Below are positions 15,180-23,224 of a stretch of 64,000 nucleotides of DNA, piece after piece. The stretch covers positions 1-64,000 of the forward strand of contig NZ_DASUVO010000047.1 in NCBI RefSeq assembly GCF_036378875.1, written 5' to 3'. A model generated the notes under the pieces. That model searched no databases. It worked only from the letters and a program-made list of their open reading frames with translations, and was not told the DNA's origin. Source of the stretch: Actinophytocola sp036378875 (lineage in GTDB: Bacteria; Actinomycetota; Actinomycetes; Mycobacteriales; Pseudonocardiaceae). The first letter of the stretch is position 1, and every line of letters begins with the position of its first letter. The translations under genes and the position numbers were made by a program.

Positions 15180-16337
15180 ATGGACATCGCGGAGCGCACG
15201 CAGGCGTTGGCGCTGAAGATTCGGAAACAGAAGGACAGCATCGAGACGGAGGAGGCCACCAAGAACGCCTTCGTCATGCCCTTCATCAGTACTGTCCTTG
15301 GCTATGACGTGTTCAACCCGGCTGAGGTGATTCCCGAGTTCACCGCCGATGTGGGGACGAAGAGGGGCGAGAAGATCGACTACGCCGTCGCGCACGACGG
15401 GAAGATCCAGTTGCTGATCGAGGTCAAGAAGGTCAACGACCCACTTCGCCTCGAGCACGCCTCTCAGCTCTTTCGCTATTTCGCGGTGACCAACACCCGG
15501 ATCGCGATACTCACCAACGGTGAGGTCTACCAGTTCTACACCGATCTGGACGCGCCCAACCGGATGGATGCGAAACCCTTCCTCGTGCTCGACTTCGCCG
15601 ACCTGGACGAGACGCTTCTGCCCGAGTTGGCCAAACTCACCAAGGAGTCGTTCGACCTCGACTCCGTGATCAGTGCCGCCGGCGAGTTGAAGTACATCGG
15701 TCAGTTGAAGCGTGTTCTCGCTGCTCAGTTCAAGGAGCCCGAGGACGAGTGGGTCAGGTTTCTGACGACCAGGGTCTATGAAGGCTTCTTCACGCAGCGT
15801 GTGCGCGAACAGTTCGTTCCCCTCGTCGTGAAAGCGACGCGGCAGTTCCTGAACGAGCAGGTGAACGACCGACTCAAGAATGCGCTGGGTGGGCCCGACG
15901 CATATGTCAGTGTCTCAAAAGATGTGGTGGAGACCGAGCCGACGCGGGAAGAGGCTTCGGTGCCCATCGACGCGAGCGACGAGATCGTCACCACCGAAGA
16001 GGAGGTCGAGGGGTACCGGATCGTGCGGGCCATTGTCTGCAGTGAGGTTCCGGTGTCTCGCGTGGTCGCCAGGGACGCGAAGACCTATTGTGGCGTGCTG
16101 CTTGACGACAACAACCGCAAACCGATCGCCCGGCTGTGGCTCAACCGTTCGAAGAAGTATCTCGGTGTGTTCGACGAGAACAAGATCGAGACGCGCATTC
16201 CCATCGCCGATGTCCAGGACATCTACGGCTACGCGGATCATCTGCGGAAAACCGTGGCACGGTATCTCGTCAAGGCACCCCAGGCGGAGCCGGTGGGTGA
16301 CGTGATCTCGTCGTCAGGGCCCGTGCTCGCGGGCTGA
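15180..16337 (+). CDS. Stand-alone HsdR N-terminal-type nuclease (PD-(D/E)XK), defence-associated
   Basis: A 385-residue protein similar in layout to orphan proteins annotated as type I restriction enzyme R N-terminal domain. The PD-(D/E)XK nuclease signature is visible as Asp67 in EKIDYAV and Glu81-x-Lys83 in LLIEVKK, followed by QLFRYFAVTNTRIAILTNGEVYQFY. No helicase/translocase domain or HsdM/HsdS gene is present. A C-terminal ~110-residue domain (GYRIVRAIVCSEVP to YLVKAP) may bind DNA or a partner. The ATG has GGAGG five bases upstream. Codon use is less GC3-biased than in neighbours, hinting at horizontal acquisition. It faces away from the TIR operon. Confidence 0.8.
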   Translation: MDIAERTQALALKIRKQKDSIETEEATKNAFVMPFISTVLGYDVFNPAEVIPEFTADVGTKRGEKIDYAVAHDGKIQLLIEVKKVNDPLRLEHASQLFRYFAVTNTRIAILTNGEVYQFYTDLDAPNRMDAKPFLVLDFADLDETLLPELAKLTKESFDLDSVISAAGELKYIGQLKRVLAAQFKEPEDEWVRFLTTRVYEGFFTQRVREQFVPLVVKATRQFLNEQVNDRLKNALGGPDAYVSVSKDVVETEPTREEASVPIDASDEIVTTEEEVEGYRIVRAIVCSEVPVSRVVARDAKTYCGVLLDDNNRKPIARLWLNRSKKYLGVFDENKIETRIPIADVQDIYGYADHLRKTVARYLVKAPQAEPVGDVISSSGPVLAG

Positions 16338-16346
16338 TCATTCGAC

Positions 16347-16352
16347 TAGCGT
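16347..16352 (+). promoter_or_regulatory. -10 element for a leaderless transcript of the winged-helix gene
   Basis: TAGCGT ends seven bases before the GTG start at 16360. The same -10 sequence sits six bases before the GTG of the histidine kinase gene at 56581. No ribosome binding site is present, supporting leaderless initiation. Confidence 0.5.
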
Positions 16353-16359
16353 CGCTCGC

Positions 16360-17385
16360 GTGGATGTCTGGGCTGTTCGTGCGCATGCCAACGGGCTGGA
16401 CGGGCGCGCCGGTTCCGTTGTTGACGCGGTCAGCCAGGTTGTCGCGCTTCAGGGGCAGGACCTGCGGGCCAACCGGCTTGCCGTGCGGGCTCGGACGGGC
16501 GGGCTGACGGGGCAGGACGTCGACGACGCCGTCGCGAGGGGTGAGGTCGTCCGGACCTGGGCGATGCGCGGGACGCTCCACATGCTCGCGGCCCGTGATC
16601 TTCGGTGGGTGTTGCGTGCGGTGGGCGCCTACTTCCGGGATCGGCAGGCGCCTCGGCGGCGGCAGCTCGGGCTCGACGACGCCGTCTGTGAGCGGGGGGT
16701 GGCTCAGCTGGAGGACATCCTCACCGAGCCGCTCACTCGGGATGAGATCCGGGAGCGGGTCGATCTCGATCTCGCCGGGCAGGCTGCTCCTTATCTACTT
16801 GCGTTCGCTGCGCTCGAAGGGGTTGTCTGTCGTGGGCCGGAGCGGGGGAGCGAACCCACCTACGTGCTCGTGCGGGACTGGGTGACGGCGAGCGCGGACG
16901 ACCGCCTCGCGCTCCGTTATCTGCGGGGGCACGGGCCTGCCGGGCCTCGGGATCTGGCCGCGTGGTCCGGGCTGCCGCTCACCACAGCCCGGGCGGCGTT
17001 CGACGAAGTCAGGGACCTGCTCGAACCCGTGGGGGAGCACTTCGTGGTCAGCGGGAGCGAGCTGCGGGAGGCTGCCGCCACGAAGCTTCTCGGGCATTTT
17101 GACGCTTTCCTTCTTGGCTACGGAGAGCGATCAGTGCCGGAAGGATTCACTCGAAAGATTCAGGCGGGTGGCGGGTTCGTGATGCCGGCCGTCTCAGTTG
17201 GTGGGCGGATTGTCGGCACCTGGCGGCAGCATTCCGCAGAGGAACCTCTCGCTATCGATGTGACGCCGTTCACAACGATGTCGGCACGGTTGCGGCGGGA
17301 GCTCGCCAACGAAGTCCTTGACCTGGGACGATTCCTGGGGCGGCGAACATCGCTGTCCGTGGGTAGCCCTGCCGCAGCGGACTGA
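16360..17385 (+). CDS. Winged helix DNA-binding protein of the AlkZ/YcaQ (HTH_42) family
   Basis: A 341-residue HTH_42 protein. The N-terminal part includes DAVSQVVALQGQDLRAN, where the QxQ pair corresponds to the catalytic QΦQ/QΦD motif of AlkZ-type DNA glycosylases, and TWAMRGTLHML, a strongly conserved family segment. Tandem winged-helix domains follow, and the C-terminus includes LLGHFDAFLLGY and GGFVMPAVSVGGRIVGTWR. Homologues excise alkylated or cross-linked bases; some are self-resistance proteins in antibiotic clusters. It lies close behind the nuclease gene (22 bp) but has its own -10 element. Confidence 0.88.
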   Translation: MDVWAVRAHANGLDGRAGSVVDAVSQVVALQGQDLRANRLAVRARTGGLTGQDVDDAVARGEVVRTWAMRGTLHMLAARDLRWVLRAVGAYFRDRQAPRRRQLGLDDAVCERGVAQLEDILTEPLTRDEIRERVDLDLAGQAAPYLLAFAALEGVVCRGPERGSEPTYVLVRDWVTASADDRLALRYLRGHGPAGPRDLAAWSGLPLTTARAAFDEVRDLLEPVGEHFVVSGSELREAAATKLLGHFDAFLLGYGERSVPEGFTRKIQAGGGFVMPAVSVGGRIVGTWRQHSAEEPLAIDVTPFTTMSARLRRELANEVLDLGRFLGRRTSLSVGSPAAAD

Positions 17386-17427
17386 GCGGTCTGTTTCGTC
17401 GGCAACTGGTCGGTCTTGTTCCAAATA

Positions 17428-17503
17428 GCACAGTCCAAATCTGTGCACGGAGGGGGTACAGTTACGCGACCGTGACTAGCCCAATCGGGGGGTTTGTCAC
17501 GGT
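17428..17503. promoter_or_regulatory. Two inverted repeats upstream of the EAL/GGDEF gene
   Basis: GCACAG-N7-CTGTGC (17428-17446) and ACCGTGAC (17469-17476) with GTCACGGT (17496-17503, 19-bp gap) lie in the 168-bp gap before the start at 17554. Either could be a regulator site or a leader hairpin. I see no recognisable riboswitch. Confidence 0.4.
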
Positions 17504-17553
17504 GGGGCGGATTGAGCCCGTGTTGTCGCCGGAGGGGCGGCAGAGGAGGTTGC

Positions 17554-20208
17554 ATGCCGGACCATCCCATGCCGGCGACCACTGACCGCACCGCCGAGGT
17601 CTATCCAATGCTGAACCGCCGGTTCAGCGTTTTTTCGGTCCTGGTGCTGGCCGCTGGCGTGCTCGCCGCGGCAGGGGTCACCTGGTGGCTGCCGTTCCCG
17701 GCGAGCTCGGACCTCGTCTGGACCGGGCTGCTGCTTGCCCTCGGCTTCCTGATCGTCGAACAGCTCTCCGTCAACATCGACGTCCGCGGCGGGGTGTCGT
17801 GGACGATCTCCTTCACGGAGATCCCGCTGGCCATCGGGCTGTTCGTGGCGCCGTTCCCCGTCGTGCTCGCCGCGCACCTGGTCGCCGGGGTCGGCACCCT
17901 GCTGGCGCGGCGCGTGCAGGACCGCGTCCTTTACAACACGGGTGCCGAGACGCTCGAGATCGCTGTCGCCTTCGCCGTATACGCGGTGCTGAACGACAGG
18001 CTGACCGGGCACGCCAGCTGGTTCGCGGTATTTATAGGTGCGTTGTCCGCGCCGGTCACCAGCACGTTGCTCGGGCTGGTCGCCGTCTACGTCCTCGGCC
18101 GGCGGATGCGTATCGGCGCCGCCACCAGGCTCGTCTCCCGCACGCTGGTACTCGGCCTTGTCAACGCCTCGGTCGGGGTCGCCGGCTATGAGGTCATCGT
18201 CCACGTCGAGCACGGCTGGCCACTCGTCCTTGCACTGCTCGGCGGTCTCTGGGCCCTTTACTTCGCCTACTCCGGCCTGCTGCGCGAGCAGCGTGACCTG
18301 GAGGCGTTGTCCGAGGTCAGCCTCATCGTCGCGCGATCGGGGCGCCGCGCCGCCGCCCGGCCCGCCGCCGGCGGGGACACCGCCACCGCGGTCAACTCCG
18401 AGGACTGGCTCGGCATCGCCCAGCGGATCAAGGACCAGCTCGGCGCGGCCCGCGTCGTGCTGCGGCTGCGGTTCGACCCACAGCAACCCATGCAGACGGT
18501 CGTCGCCGGCGACGAGCTGCCGGCGGACATGTACGACCTGGAACCGACGGGCGCGCGTGCCGACGCGCTGCTGCGGTTACCCGGCTCGCACGTCCGCCAC
18601 TTCCGCCGCGTGGACGCGTTACCCGAGGTCAGGGCCGCGCTCGGACAGCGGAACGCGCAGGAGGCGCTCGTCGTGCCGCTGCGCAGCGCCAGCCACCTGC
18701 TCGGCGTGGTCGAGGCGCACGACAAGCTGTCCCGCTGGCGTGGCTTCGGTCAGGCCGACCTCCGGATGATCGGCACGACCGCGAGCCACCTCGCCACCGC
18801 GCTCGACAACCGGCGCCTCCTCGCCACCCTCCGCCACGACGCCTACCACGACCCGCTCACCGGCCTCTACAACCGGCCCGGCTTCCGGCAGGTCGCCACC
18901 GAGCTGCTCGCCGACAACGCCGGCTCGGTCATGCTCCGCGTCGACCTCGAGGTCCAGCCCGCCATCAGCGACGCCCTCGGCTACGCATGGAGCGACCGGA
19001 TCACGATCGCCGCAGGCCGGCGCCTGCGGGACACGCTCGGCGCCGACGTCCCGCTCGCCCGGCTCGAGGGTGGCGCCTTCGCGGCACTGCTCGTCGACTC
19101 GGACTTCGAGCAGGCCCAGATCGTCGCGAACCAGCTGGTCGTGAGCCTGTCCGAGCCCTACCCGGTGGACCGGCTGTCCATCGAGGCCGGCGTGGTCATC
19201 GGCTACTCGTCCGCGGCCGTGGCCGACGGTGTGCTGTTCTCCGAGACCACGTCGACGGCGGCCCGGGAGTCCAGCCCCGCCCCGATGGACGTCGACGAGC
19301 TGCTCAAGCGGGCAGACGTGGCCCTGCGGGCGGCGCGGAGCAGCGGCGAGCAGGCTCGCGCGTACGTGCCCAGCATGGGACAGATGTTCCTGCGGCGGTT
19401 CCAGCTGGTCACGCAGTTCCGGCAGGCCATGGAGACCGGCCAGGTCAAGATCCACTACCAGCCGAAGGTGGCCCTGCCGAGCCGCGAGATCCTCGGCGTC
19501 GAGGCACTCGTGCGCTGGCGGCACCCGGAGTTCGGCGACCTGCACCCGGACGAGTTCGTGCCGGCCGTCGAGGCCGCCGGCCTGGTGGACGCGCTCACCG
19601 ACTTCGTGCTCGAACAGGCGCTGATCAAGGTCCGCAAGTGGATGGACCGCGGCCTGCGGATCGGTGTCGCGGTCAACATGTCCGTACGCAGCCTCGCGAA
19701 CCTGTCCTTCCCGGACATGGTCTCGGCGGCGCTCACCCGGCAGAACGTGCCGCCGGAGCTGCTCACGCTGGAGCTCACCGAGTCCGGCGTGATGGCCGAC
19801 CCGCAGCGCGCCCTGCCGGTACTGCGTGCCCTGTCCAACCTGGGTGTCGTGCTGGCCGTCGACGACTTCGGCACCGGCTACTCCTCGCTCGCCTACCTGC
19901 GGCGGCTGCCGGTGGACGAGGTGAAGATCGACAAGAGCTTCGTGTTCGGCATGGGCTCCGACCTCGGCGACCTGGCCGTCGTCCGGTCGATCGTCGAGCT
20001 GGGGCACTCGCTGGGCCTCACGGTCGTCGCCGAGGGCGTCGAGGAGGACGTGGCCCGCGACCAGCTGGCCGCCATGGGCTGTGACGTCGCGCAGGGGTAC
20101 CTGATCTCGCGGCCGCTGTCCGAGGAGCGGCTGGAGGCGTGGCTCCAGGCCAGAACGGCGCAGGCCAGGGGCCTTCGGGACGAGATGGTGCTGACGCTGC
20201 TCACGTAA
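17554..20208 (+). CDS. Membrane-bound c-di-GMP phosphodiesterase with degenerate GGDEF domain
   Basis: An 884-residue signalling protein. Residues about 15-235 contain several transmembrane segments, about 270-410 a GAF-like domain, about 430-590 a GGDEF-type domain (HDPLTGLYNRPGF) in which the active-site signature is replaced by GGAFAAL near residue 506, and about 625-880 an EAL domain. The EAL domain keeps EALVRW (residue 650), the TLELTES block, DDFGTGYSSL (residue 770), KIDKSFV and VAEGVEED, so it should hydrolyse c-di-GMP; the GGDEF part is probably only regulatory. The start at 17554 follows AGGAGG; upstream in-frame codons lack a site. Confidence 0.9.
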   Translation: MPDHPMPATTDRTAEVYPMLNRRFSVFSVLVLAAGVLAAAGVTWWLPFPASSDLVWTGLLLALGFLIVEQLSVNIDVRGGVSWTISFTEIPLAIGLFVAPFPVVLAAHLVAGVGTLLARRVQDRVLYNTGAETLEIAVAFAVYAVLNDRLTGHASWFAVFIGALSAPVTSTLLGLVAVYVLGRRMRIGAATRLVSRTLVLGLVNASVGVAGYEVIVHVEHGWPLVLALLGGLWALYFAYSGLLREQRDLEALSEVSLIVARSGRRAAARPAAGGDTATAVNSEDWLGIAQRIKDQLGAARVVLRLRFDPQQPMQTVVAGDELPADMYDLEPTGARADALLRLPGSHVRHFRRVDALPEVRAALGQRNAQEALVVPLRSASHLLGVVEAHDKLSRWRGFGQADLRMIGTTASHLATALDNRRLLATLRHDAYHDPLTGLYNRPGFRQVATELLADNAGSVMLRVDLEVQPAISDALGYAWSDRITIAAGRRLRDTLGADVPLARLEGGAFAALLVDSDFEQAQIVANQLVVSLSEPYPVDRLSIEAGVVIGYSSAAVADGVLFSETTSTAARESSPAPMDVDELLKRADVALRAARSSGEQARAYVPSMGQMFLRRFQLVTQFRQAMETGQVKIHYQPKVALPSREILGVEALVRWRHPEFGDLHPDEFVPAVEAAGLVDALTDFVLEQALIKVRKWMDRGLRIGVAVNMSVRSLANLSFPDMVSAALTRQNVPPELLTLELTESGVMADPQRALPVLRALSNLGVVLAVDDFGTGYSSLAYLRRLPVDEVKIDKSFVFGMGSDLGDLAVVRSIVELGHSLGLTVVAEGVEEDVARDQLAAMGCDVAQGYLISRPLSEERLEAWLQARTAQARGLRDEMVLTLLT

Positions 20209-20221
20209 GAGGGATACCCGA

Positions 20222-20251
20222 TTTCAGGATCATGTCGGGGCCGTGTAGTCT
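20222..20251 (+). promoter_or_regulatory. Candidate promoter for tRNA-Thr/tRNA-Met
   Basis: TTTCAG (20222-20227), 18-nt spacer, TAGTCT (20246-20251), about 36 bp upstream of the tRNA-Thr expected transcription start region. Confidence 0.4.
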
Positions 20252-20293
20252 TCTGACGGCTCCAAAGGAAGCGGGGAAACCTCTTCTGGATCC

Positions 20294-20366
20294 GCCCCAA
20301 TAGCTCAGTCGGTAGAGCGTCTCCATGGTAAGGAGAAGGTCTACGGTTCGATTCCGTATTGGGGCT
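20294..20366 (+). tRNA. tRNA-Thr (GGT)
   Basis: Acceptor GCCCCAA/TTGGGGC, D-arm sequence GCTCAGTCGGTAGAGC, anticodon stem TCTCC/GGAGA with loop ATGGTAA (anticodon GGT), T arm GGTTCGATTCC, discriminator T. CCA is not encoded. Confidence 0.95.
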
Positions 20367-20421
20367 CGGTGAGCTGGCCGCGGTGTTCGGTTCCTTCGGG
20401 CACCGCGGTACAGGCATGTCA

Positions 20422-20494
20422 GGCGGTGTAGCTCAGTCGGTAGAGCAAGCGGCTCATAATCGCTGTGTCGCCGGTTCAAGTCCGGCCACCGCTA
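20422..20494 (+). tRNA. tRNA-Met (CAT), elongator type
   Basis: Acceptor GGCGGTG pairs with CACCGCT, with a G-U pair at the top, as in elongator rather than initiator tRNA. The anticodon loop is CTCATAA (anticodon CAT) and the T arm contains GGTTCAAGTCC. CCA is not encoded. Confidence 0.93.
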
Positions 20495-20512
20495 CGCGAT
20501 TGGGCGACGTGT

Positions 20513-20596
20513 GTCCGCGGAAAACGCGGACTCTCATCGCTCCGCCATAACCCTGGGGGCCCAGCCCCCAGACCCCGGCCGGGGGCAAGCCCCCGG
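20513..20596. repeat. Cluster of three GC-rich hairpins between tRNA-Met and rpmG
   Basis: Three stems follow each other: GTCCGCG/CGCGGAC (20513-20531), CTGGGGG/CCCCCAG (20553-20571) and CCGGGGG/CCCCCGG (20579-20596). The first may terminate the tRNA transcript. The G5/C5 hairpin pair resembles a GC-rich palindrome commonly dispersed in actinobacterial intergenic regions; that comparison is from memory. Confidence 0.6.
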
Positions 20597-20673
20597 ACCC
20601 CCACGGAGGCTCGTGTTTCATCGTCGGGTTCCAGGGGGTCGGGTCGGGCCTGAGTTGGAGAAGAGGAAGCTCG

Positions 20674-20841
20674 GTGGCTAGCAGCAGTGACGTTCGCCCC
20701 AAGATCACGCTCGCGTGTGAGGAGTGCAAGCACCGCAACTACATCACCAAGAAGAACCGGCGTAACGACCCGGACCGCTTGGAGCTGAAGAAGTTCTGCC
20801 CCAACTGTGGCACTCACCGGGCGCACAAGGAAACCCGCTAG
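20674..20841 (+). CDS. rpmG: Large ribosomal subunit protein bL33
   Basis: A 55-residue protein from a GTG start, MASSSDVRPKITLACEEC to HKETR. It keeps two CXXC zinc-knuckle pairs (CEEC and CPNC), so it is the zinc-binding (C+) form. The stop codon is followed directly by the GTG of hadA. rpmG next to hadAB matches the mycobacterial rpmG2-had order. Confidence 0.95.
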   Translation: MASSSDVRPKITLACEECKHRNYITKKNRRNDPDRLELKKFCPNCGTHRAHKETR

Positions 20842-21297
20842 GTGCCGCTGGATCCGTCGTTCGTGGGTCACTCGTACCCACGTTCGGAGGTCTACGAGGT
20901 AGGCCGGGCCAAGATCAGGGAGTTCGCCGAGTCCATCGGCGACGACCACCCCATGTACCGGGACGTGGCGGCCGCGCAGTCGGCCGGCCACCCGGACGTG
21001 GTCGCCCCGCCGACCTTCGCCACGATCCTGTTCGGCCGGTACGCCCTGAAGGACGTGGTCGACGACCCGAAGCTCGGCGTCGACTACGGCCGGCTCGTGC
21101 ACGGCGACATGAAGTTCGAGTTCGCGCGGCCCGTGTACGCCGGTGACCGGCTCACGATCACCACGCACATCGCCGACATCGACACCCGCATGGGCAACGA
21201 CTTCCTCACGTTGCGCGCGGAGATCGACAGCGAGGACGGCGAACGGGTCGTCACCGCGCTCTCGCAGCTGATCATCAGAGCAGAGGACGCGGAATGA
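20842..21297 (+). CDS. hadA: FAS-II (3R)-hydroxyacyl-ACP dehydratase-type subunit HadA
   Basis: A 151-residue MaoC-like N-terminal-domain protein (UPF0336 family) beginning LDPSFVGHSYPRSEVYEVGRAKIREFAESIGDDHPMYRD and containing the hot-dog segment VVAPPTFATILFG. In mycobacteria HadA supports substrate binding while HadB supplies the catalytic residues; the pair dehydrates 3-hydroxyacyl-ACP during fatty-acid elongation. The GTG start abuts the rpmG stop with no gap, and its stop overlaps hadB (ATGA). A role in ordinary fatty-acid rather than mycolic-acid synthesis is inferred. Confidence 0.88.
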   Translation: MPLDPSFVGHSYPRSEVYEVGRAKIREFAESIGDDHPMYRDVAAAQSAGHPDVVAPPTFATILFGRYALKDVVDDPKLGVDYGRLVHGDMKFEFARPVYAGDRLTITTHIADIDTRMGNDFLTLRAEIDSEDGERVVTALSQLIIRAEDAE

Positions 21298-21704
21298 CCG
21301 CTGTCGGCGACGAGCTGCCCCCGCTCGAGGTGCGGCTGCACCGTGCGGACCTGGTCCGCTACGCGGGCGCCTCCCTCGACTTCAACCCGATCCACTGGAA
21401 CGAGAAGGTCGCCGCCGAGGTCGGCCTGCCCGGCGTGATCGCCCACGGCATGCTCACCATGGCGGTCGCCGGCCGACTCGTCACCAACTGGCTCGGCGAC
21501 CCGAGCGCGATCGTCGAGTACGGCGCGCGTTTCATCCGCCCGGTCGTGGTTCCCAACGACGCCGAGGGCGCGGTGGTCGAGCTGACCGGCAAGGTGAAGG
21601 AAGTCCGCGAGGACGGCACCGCCCGCGTCGACATCACCGCCAAGTTCGACGGCAAGGCCGTGCTGGGCAAGGCCATCGCGGTCGTGCGCCTGCCGAAGAG
21701 CTAG
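21294..21704 (+). CDS. hadB: FAS-II (3R)-hydroxyacyl-ACP dehydratase-type catalytic subunit HadB (MaoC-like)
   Basis: A 136-residue single hot-dog MaoC dehydratase. The hydratase-2 motif with catalytic Asp and His is seen in YAGASLDFNPIHWNEKVA, and VIAHGMLTMAVAGRLV is the conserved central helix. It would form the active heterodimer with HadA. No hadC follows: the next gene is on the other strand and overlaps the hadB stop by four bases. Confidence 0.9.
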   Translation: MTAVGDELPPLEVRLHRADLVRYAGASLDFNPIHWNEKVAAEVGLPGVIAHGMLTMAVAGRLVTNWLGDPSAIVEYGARFIRPVVVPNDAEGAVVELTGKVKEVREDGTARVDITAKFDGKAVLGKAIAVVRLPKS

Positions 21705-22012
21705 CCAACCACCGCGTCGAGCAGCCCGGGAAAGCGCTGGTCCAGATCCGCGCGGCGCAGGTCCACCCAGCGACGCCGCCCTTCGACGAACGTCGTGGTC
21801 ACCCCCGCCTCCCGCAGCACCCGGAAGTGGTGCGACAGCGTCGCGGCCGTCACCTCCACGTCATAGGCCTCCGCCGAGGCCGGACACCGCTCGTCTGCCG
21901 CCGCGATCACGCGAAGCATCTCGAGGCGCACCGGGTCGGCCAGCGCGCGGAGCACCGTCACGAGATCGATGTCGTCCCTGCTCGGCTGCGGAAGTGTGCG
22001 GCTCACGGCCAT
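21701..22012 (-). CDS. ArsR-family winged helix regulator
   Basis: A 103-residue HTH protein: LVTVLRALADPVRLEMLRVIAAADE, then a recognition region VTAATLSHHFRVLREAGVTTTFVEGRRRWVDLR. It has one Cys (ERCPAS) but no ArsR metal-binding CxC pair, so the signal is probably not arsenite. It diverges from the MFS transporter gene with its start about 50 bp from that promoter's start site, so repression of the transporter is likely. Its end overlaps convergent hadB. Confidence 0.87.
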   Translation of the reverse strand: MAVSRTLPQPSRDDIDLVTVLRALADPVRLEMLRVIAAADERCPASAEAYDVEVTAATLSHHFRVLREAGVTTTFVEGRRRWVDLRRADLDQRFPGLLDAVVG

Positions 22013-22027
22013 CCTTCATTAGATGCT

Positions 22028-22056
22028 TTGACAATGATCGAACTGTACGCCACGAT
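22028..22056 (+). promoter_or_regulatory. Leaderless promoter of the MFS transporter gene
   Basis: A consensus -35 TTGACA (22028-22033), 17-nt spacer and CACGAT (22051-22056) lie seven bases before the ATG at 22064. The -35 lies beside the divergent ArsR-type start codon, so repressor binding here could control both genes. TCATT (22016-22020) and AATGA (22033-22037) flank the -35. Confidence 0.55.
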
Positions 22057-22063
22057 CACGGCC

Positions 22064-23224
22064 ATGACATTTCGATCGGCGTCAAACAGTCTGCTGATCC
22101 TCGCGTTGGGTGTGTTCACCGTCGGTACCGACCTGTTCATCCTCAACGGACTTCTGCCCACCATTGCCGCCGACCTGAAGGTCACCGAGTCCACCGCGGG
22201 CCAGCTGACGACCGTGTTCGCCGCCACCTACGCGCTCGGCTCGCCCCTGATCGCCGCGTTCACCGGCGCCTGGGACCGGCGCGTGCTGCTGGGCGGCGGG
22301 ATGGCGATCTTCGTCGTCGGCATGGTCGGGCAAGCGGTCGGCACCACCTTCGCCGTGCTCGCCGCCGCCCGCGTGGTCGCGGCGCTCGGCGCGGCGGCGT
22401 TCCAGGCCAACGCGTTCGTCGTGGCCGGTGCGACCGCGTCCGAGGCGACCCGCGGCCGCGCGCTGTCACTGGTGGCCGCCGGTGTCTCGGTGTCGAGCGT
22501 GCTTGGTGTGCCGATCGGCGTGTTCGCCGGCGCGTCCGTGGGCTGGCGCGGCGTCATGTGGGGCATCGCCGCGATCGGCACGGTCGTGGCGGTCGCCGTG
22601 CTGGCGTTGCCCCGCGTCACCGTTCCGTCCGCCGGGCTACGCGCCCGCCTGTCCGTGCTCGTCCGGCCGTCGGTCACGCGGGTCCTGCTGGTGACCGTGT
22701 TGGGCCTGACCGCGTCGTTCAGTGTGTTCGTCTACCTGCCGGTGATCGCGGCGGACGTCGCGCCGGGCGTCGCGATCTCGTGGGTGCTGGCGGCCAACGG
22801 CCTCGGCTCGGTCGTCGGCAACTGGTTCGCCGGCCGATGGACCGACCGGGTGGGGCCACGGCGGGTGCGGCTCGTGTCGATCGCCGGTTCGGCCGTGCTG
22901 CTGGCCGTGATGAACGCCGCCCTGCTGTCGCTTCCGAGCCTGCTGGTCGCGGCGGTCATGCTCGGCGCGGTCGGCGGGATGCTGATGGTGCCGCAGCAGC
23001 ACCGGCTGTTCACCCTCGCGCCGGACGCGCCGACCGTGGCTCTGGGCCTCAACGGCTCGGCCATCTACGTCGGCGCCGCCCTCGGATCCGCGATCGGAGG
23101 GCTGGCGCTGTCCTCGGCCGGTGCCGCGTGGCTCGCGCCCGTCGCCGCCATCGTCGCCGTCGGCGCGGTGATCGCGGCCGCCGAGAACACGGCCGTGCCG
23201 GTCCGCGAACCGGCGCCTGCTTAG
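22064..23224 (+). CDS. MFS transporter, drug:H+ antiporter type (AraJ/Cml-like)
   Basis: A 386-residue, 12-transmembrane major facilitator. Characteristic segments include GTDLFILNGLLPTIAADLKVTESTAGQLTTVFAATYALGSPL in TM1-2 and the loop WDRRVLLGGG. It is probably an exporter of a drug-like or sugar-like compound, controlled by the divergent ArsR-type repressor. The start at 22064 (MTFRSASN) fits the leaderless promoter; the ATG at 22034 would overlap the -35. Its stop overlaps the convergent IclR-type gene by four bases. Confidence 0.87.
   Translation: MTFRSASNSLLILALGVFTVGTDLFILNGLLPTIAADLKVTESTAGQLTTVFAATYALGSPLIAAFTGAWDRRVLLGGGMAIFVVGMVGQAVGTTFAVLAAARVVAALGAAAFQANAFVVAGATASEATRGRALSLVAAGVSVSSVLGVPIGVFAGASVGWRGVMWGIAAIGTVVAVAVLALPRVTVPSAGLRARLSVLVRPSVTRVLLVTVLGLTASFSVFVYLPVIAADVAPGVAISWVLAANGLGSVVGNWFAGRWTDRVGPRRVRLVSIAGSAVLLAVMNAALLSLPSLLVAAVMLGAVGGMLMVPQQHRLFTLAPDAPTVALGLNGSAIYVGAALGSAIGGLALSSAGAAWLAPVAAIVAVGAVIAAAENTAVPVREPAPA

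Noticed and set aside
17461..17553. c-di-GMP riboswitch upstream of the EAL/GGDEF gene
   Set aside because: The inverted repeats do not show the GEMM motif conserved core; they are reported only as generic inverted repeats.
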